Positions 61,602 through 64,000 of a stretch of DNA of 64,000 nucleotides are shown piece after piece; position 1 is the first letter of the stretch; the number at the start of each line of letters is the position of its first letter. The position numbers and the translations under genes are program-made. The notes beneath the pieces were generated by a model that was not told where the DNA came from, searched no databases, and saw only the letters and a program-made list of their open reading frames with translations. The stretch lies in the NCBI GenBank assembly GCA_023375785.1, contig SZWC01003906.1:52556-116555 (forward strand), read 5' to 3'. The DNA is from Penium margaritaceum (Eukaryota > Streptophyta > Zygnematophyceae > Desmidiales > Peniaceae).

Positions 61602-63438
61602 ACCTCTTGTTGTCCCGGTGTGCTTGTGGCTTGGATGCCAGTTGATCAGTATCTAGTGATCTGACCATTGTTTGGTCAGCTTGCAGAAGGTCTTCGGACG
61701 TGCGAGAGACCGGTGGTGCTCGGCGGAAGTGATTTTGGCCTTTCTCGTGTACTTTCCACTTGTACTCTCGTAGGAAGTGGGTATCTCAGAAAAGGGCATG
61801 TCCGACATATTATCCTGCAATGTAGAAGCCTTGTGATCATTCATTAGTTTTCTGACACCCCCGTGTAATGTCACAAGGCTGCTCTGTCCATGCAGTCTGT
61901 TTCTGGTCGCCTCTGGTGGACGCAGTTGGTGTCCCGGAGCAGTGGGCGATGCCCAGGTAAGATGAAGTGGGAGCCTAGTTGTGCCATCCAGGAACAGGGA
62001 CGGGGGCTTCCAAAGAGAGGTGATCCTTAGCTGGTTTTGGCCGAGTGTTGATGGAGTATCTAGTATCTGGGACTCCTTGGAGTGATGGCGTTAGTAGGAG
62101 TAGATCGGAGTGTGCAGAGTTGAGTACACAGTTGAGGTCTTGACTCTTGACAGCGGTTGCTACCCATAGAGCGGTTCATCCAAGGATGACGGAGCTGATG
62201 AGGTTCAGAGCCATAATCTGTTGAGGAGGTGGACTGATGAAAATGCATCTTTGATTGTTATTCCTGCTGTAGTCGTCGTTGAGGAGGTGAGTACAGTGCC
62301 CTGGATTGAGGAGTGGGTGTTAGTGGAGTTAGGATGGCGGTGATGGGTGATGTACTGAGTTTGGTTCTTGAAGAAGAGGTAGGCGATGAGCAGTTGATCC
62401 CCCGCTGAGTGTGCTTGTAGGGAGGAACATACGGAGTAGGAGAATTCTCTTCGAGAGTTTGAGGTTTGGTGGCAGTGGTGGCTGCGGCATCGGCGGAGGC
62501 CTATGGCTAGGTTGACGCGGTTGGCACGATGGGTGATGTCCCATAGAAGACGAGCATGAACTAGTGTACTTCTTTGCAGGTAAAAGGAGGAGCGTTGAGA
62601 GGAAGTAAGACGTACTATGTACTGGTAGAGCTTGAAACAGCTCGAAGGAGTGGTAGAGTTGTGGGAGTGGGGATGTGGTCTTCATGCATGGACGGATCGT
62701 TAGTGAGGGAATGATAGAGTTTAGCTTCCATGGCAGCTGGTGCTGCTGGGGTCTGCTACACTGTCTGGTTGTCACTGCCACTTGAGCAGCGGGTTCAATG
62801 ATGAGTAATGGTGGGAATGACGGCTCCTGCCTTCATGTAGTCATTGTTGGAGATGTAGAAGTTTATGGGCCCCTCATCTTCATGGGTATAAGGAGCAGAG
62901 TTTGCTGGTAGCGATTGGTTAATGGCCGGATTGGTTTACTATTGTCGGAGGCTGAGGGGGATTGGGTTGATGGACCATCGGGATCTGCCTTTTGGCAAAG
63001 GTGACTGATGGCCGTAATACACCCGAGGCAGATGAGGAGAGGAATCATGTTGAGGGAAGAAGAGGAATCCTTGAAGGCATCTTCAGGAGCTCAAGACAGT
63101 AGTCACAGCGCTAATCCTTGCTCCTGCTGCTGATGATGCTGAAGAGCTGGTTAGAGCTGCTGCGTGCGGAATGAGGAGGTTGAAAGAAGTTGCGGAAGAT
63201 GAGCTACTACCATTCTTCACTGAAAGGTCCGTCAATTTCAAACTGATGATGCTGCTGCAATAGAGAAGGACGATGACTGCAGAGCCTTGGAGATTGTACC
63301 CATACTCAACTCCTTGCCCTTGCAAAAGGGAGATGAAGGAGGCAACAGCGGTGTCGCTGACTTGTGCGGCTCAGTGTGGAGGTTCGGGCGTCAGTGGAGA
63401 AGGCGGAGGCGATGATGGGGCCAGAGTCTTTCTCTCCA
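61602..63438 (-). other. non-satellite sequence; possible internal region of a minus-strand LTR element
   Basis: This ~1.8-kb stretch is unrelated to the satellites. It has only short ORFs on either strand; the longest is 150 codons (62329-62781, -), proline- and serine-rich without a recognisable domain. Another, 61653-61874 (-, 73 codons), includes STLQDNMSDMPFSEIPTSYE and is not one I recognise. If the primer-binding site at 63439-63449 is real, this would be the leader and gag side of a decayed copia-like element truncated by satellite B. No gag zinc knuckle or protease motif is visible. It may instead be plain non-coding host DNA. Confidence 0.4.
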
Positions 63439-63449
63439 CTCTGATACCA
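63439..63449 (-). promoter_or_regulatory. putative tRNA-iMet primer-binding site
   Basis: On the minus strand this reads TGGTATCAGAG, the usual primer-binding site of plant copia elements, complementary to the 3' end of initiator methionine tRNA. The preceding minus-strand bases are CCTTACG, so the expected CA at the LTR end is not intact. An 11-bp match can occur by chance. On the + strand the same place reads CAC|GTAAGG, which also resembles a splice donor. Confidence 0.4.
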
Positions 63450-64000
63450 CGTAAGGAAACCGTAACAACGACTAGATGGAATAGATGGACAAAGGAGGTG
63501 GCGGCCAAAGCATCGGCAAAGCTGCTGAGGCAAGACGGCTTGCTGACGTCACAGAGGCTCGAAGACTGAAGGCATGAGAATGTGAGAGGTCAGGACCATA
63601 GCAACCAGGACAAGGGCTCGTAGTCACTGAGCCAAGGTGCGGGTATTGACAGTGAGTGGGCGCAGTGCCAATGGGCACGGGAGCTAAGAGGTTGAGGGCT
63701 CTTAGGCAGGGCGGTGCGGCGCAACAGAGGAACGGATTGCAAAGGAGGTGTCTTGACAGATGTGGCAAAGCCAGGAAGCGATGTTGATGATGACGATGAT
63801 GAAGTTGAGGGCAACGTTAGAGCCAAGGGACGGAACTGGTGTCGCAACGCTGAGGAGCAGGCAGGGCAGCGGGCCTTGCCACAGCTTCCACGAGCAGACT
63901 TGAGGATGAGCGAGTGAGCGGATGCACACGAGCAAGGCCTCAGCCAGGGATGGCGGGCGCAATGCAACGATAAGATTGGTGAGCAAGATTTGAGGAAAGG
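63450..64000 (-). mobile_element. possible LTR fragment, minus strand, running off the window
   Basis: If the adjacent primer-binding site is genuine, the 5' LTR of a minus-strand element lies here and continues past the window end. The sequence is fairly GC-rich with short ORFs on both strands (for example 125 codons at 63590-63967, -) that show no known domain. A short GAT/GAC-rich stretch lies at 63779-63812. No TATA box or second LTR can be checked. Not homologous, as far as I can see, to the LTR at 2389-3041. Confidence 0.3.

Noticed and set aside
62329-62781. 150-codon proline/serine-rich minus-strand ORF as a gene
   Set aside because: Low-complexity composition, no recognisable domain and no supporting start context; it is no longer than expected by chance in this base composition.

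Overview
This is a eukaryotic, repeat-dominated window with no intact gene that I can support. A plant-type Ty1/copia pol relic lies at the left edge, with a polypurine tract leading into an LTR of the common 'TGTTGAAATA' type. A possible initiator-Met-tRNA primer-binding site lies near the right edge. Together these suggest the green lineage (land plant or green alga). That is inference; no host gene is present to confirm it.

Layout. (1) 1-3041: the 3' part of a decayed copia element on the + strand. It holds the integrase C-terminus, reverse transcriptase and RNase H with three in-frame stops and a frameshift, then a putative 3' LTR that ends exactly where the satellite begins. (2) 3042-35454: satellite A, about 32 kb of a 10-bp unit (consensus GCGAGTGGTT), all in one orientation. 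It contains a perfect 30-bp x 41 array, 89-bp x 6 and 90-bp x 4 arrays, many larger duplications and a 366-bp run of N. (3) 35455-61579: satellite B, an 11-bp unit (consensus GGGCGCAASTA) organised in higher-order blocks of several kb. It is interrupted twice, about 6.34 kb apart, by a 2.3-2.4 kb block of ~190-bp repeats arranged as converging inverted arrays (satellite C). (4) 61580-64000: non-satellite sequence with only short ORFs and, on the minus strand, a possible copia PBS with an LTR running off the window.

Interpretation. The window looks like satellite heterochromatin into which retroelements inserted and then decayed. The main sequence variants of both satellites are the CpG-to-TpG and CpG-to-CpA changes expected from deamination of methylated cytosine. 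The perfect arrays and duplets record recent local amplification. Two long duplications near the right end stop exactly at N characters (60476-60477 and 61366) and are most simply contig ends that overlap but were placed end to end. The last ~1.8 kb of satellite B should therefore be treated as partly an assembly artefact. The long ORFs in satellite A (up to 522 codons) arise because a 10-bp unit without stops reads the same decapeptide in every frame; I do not call them genes.
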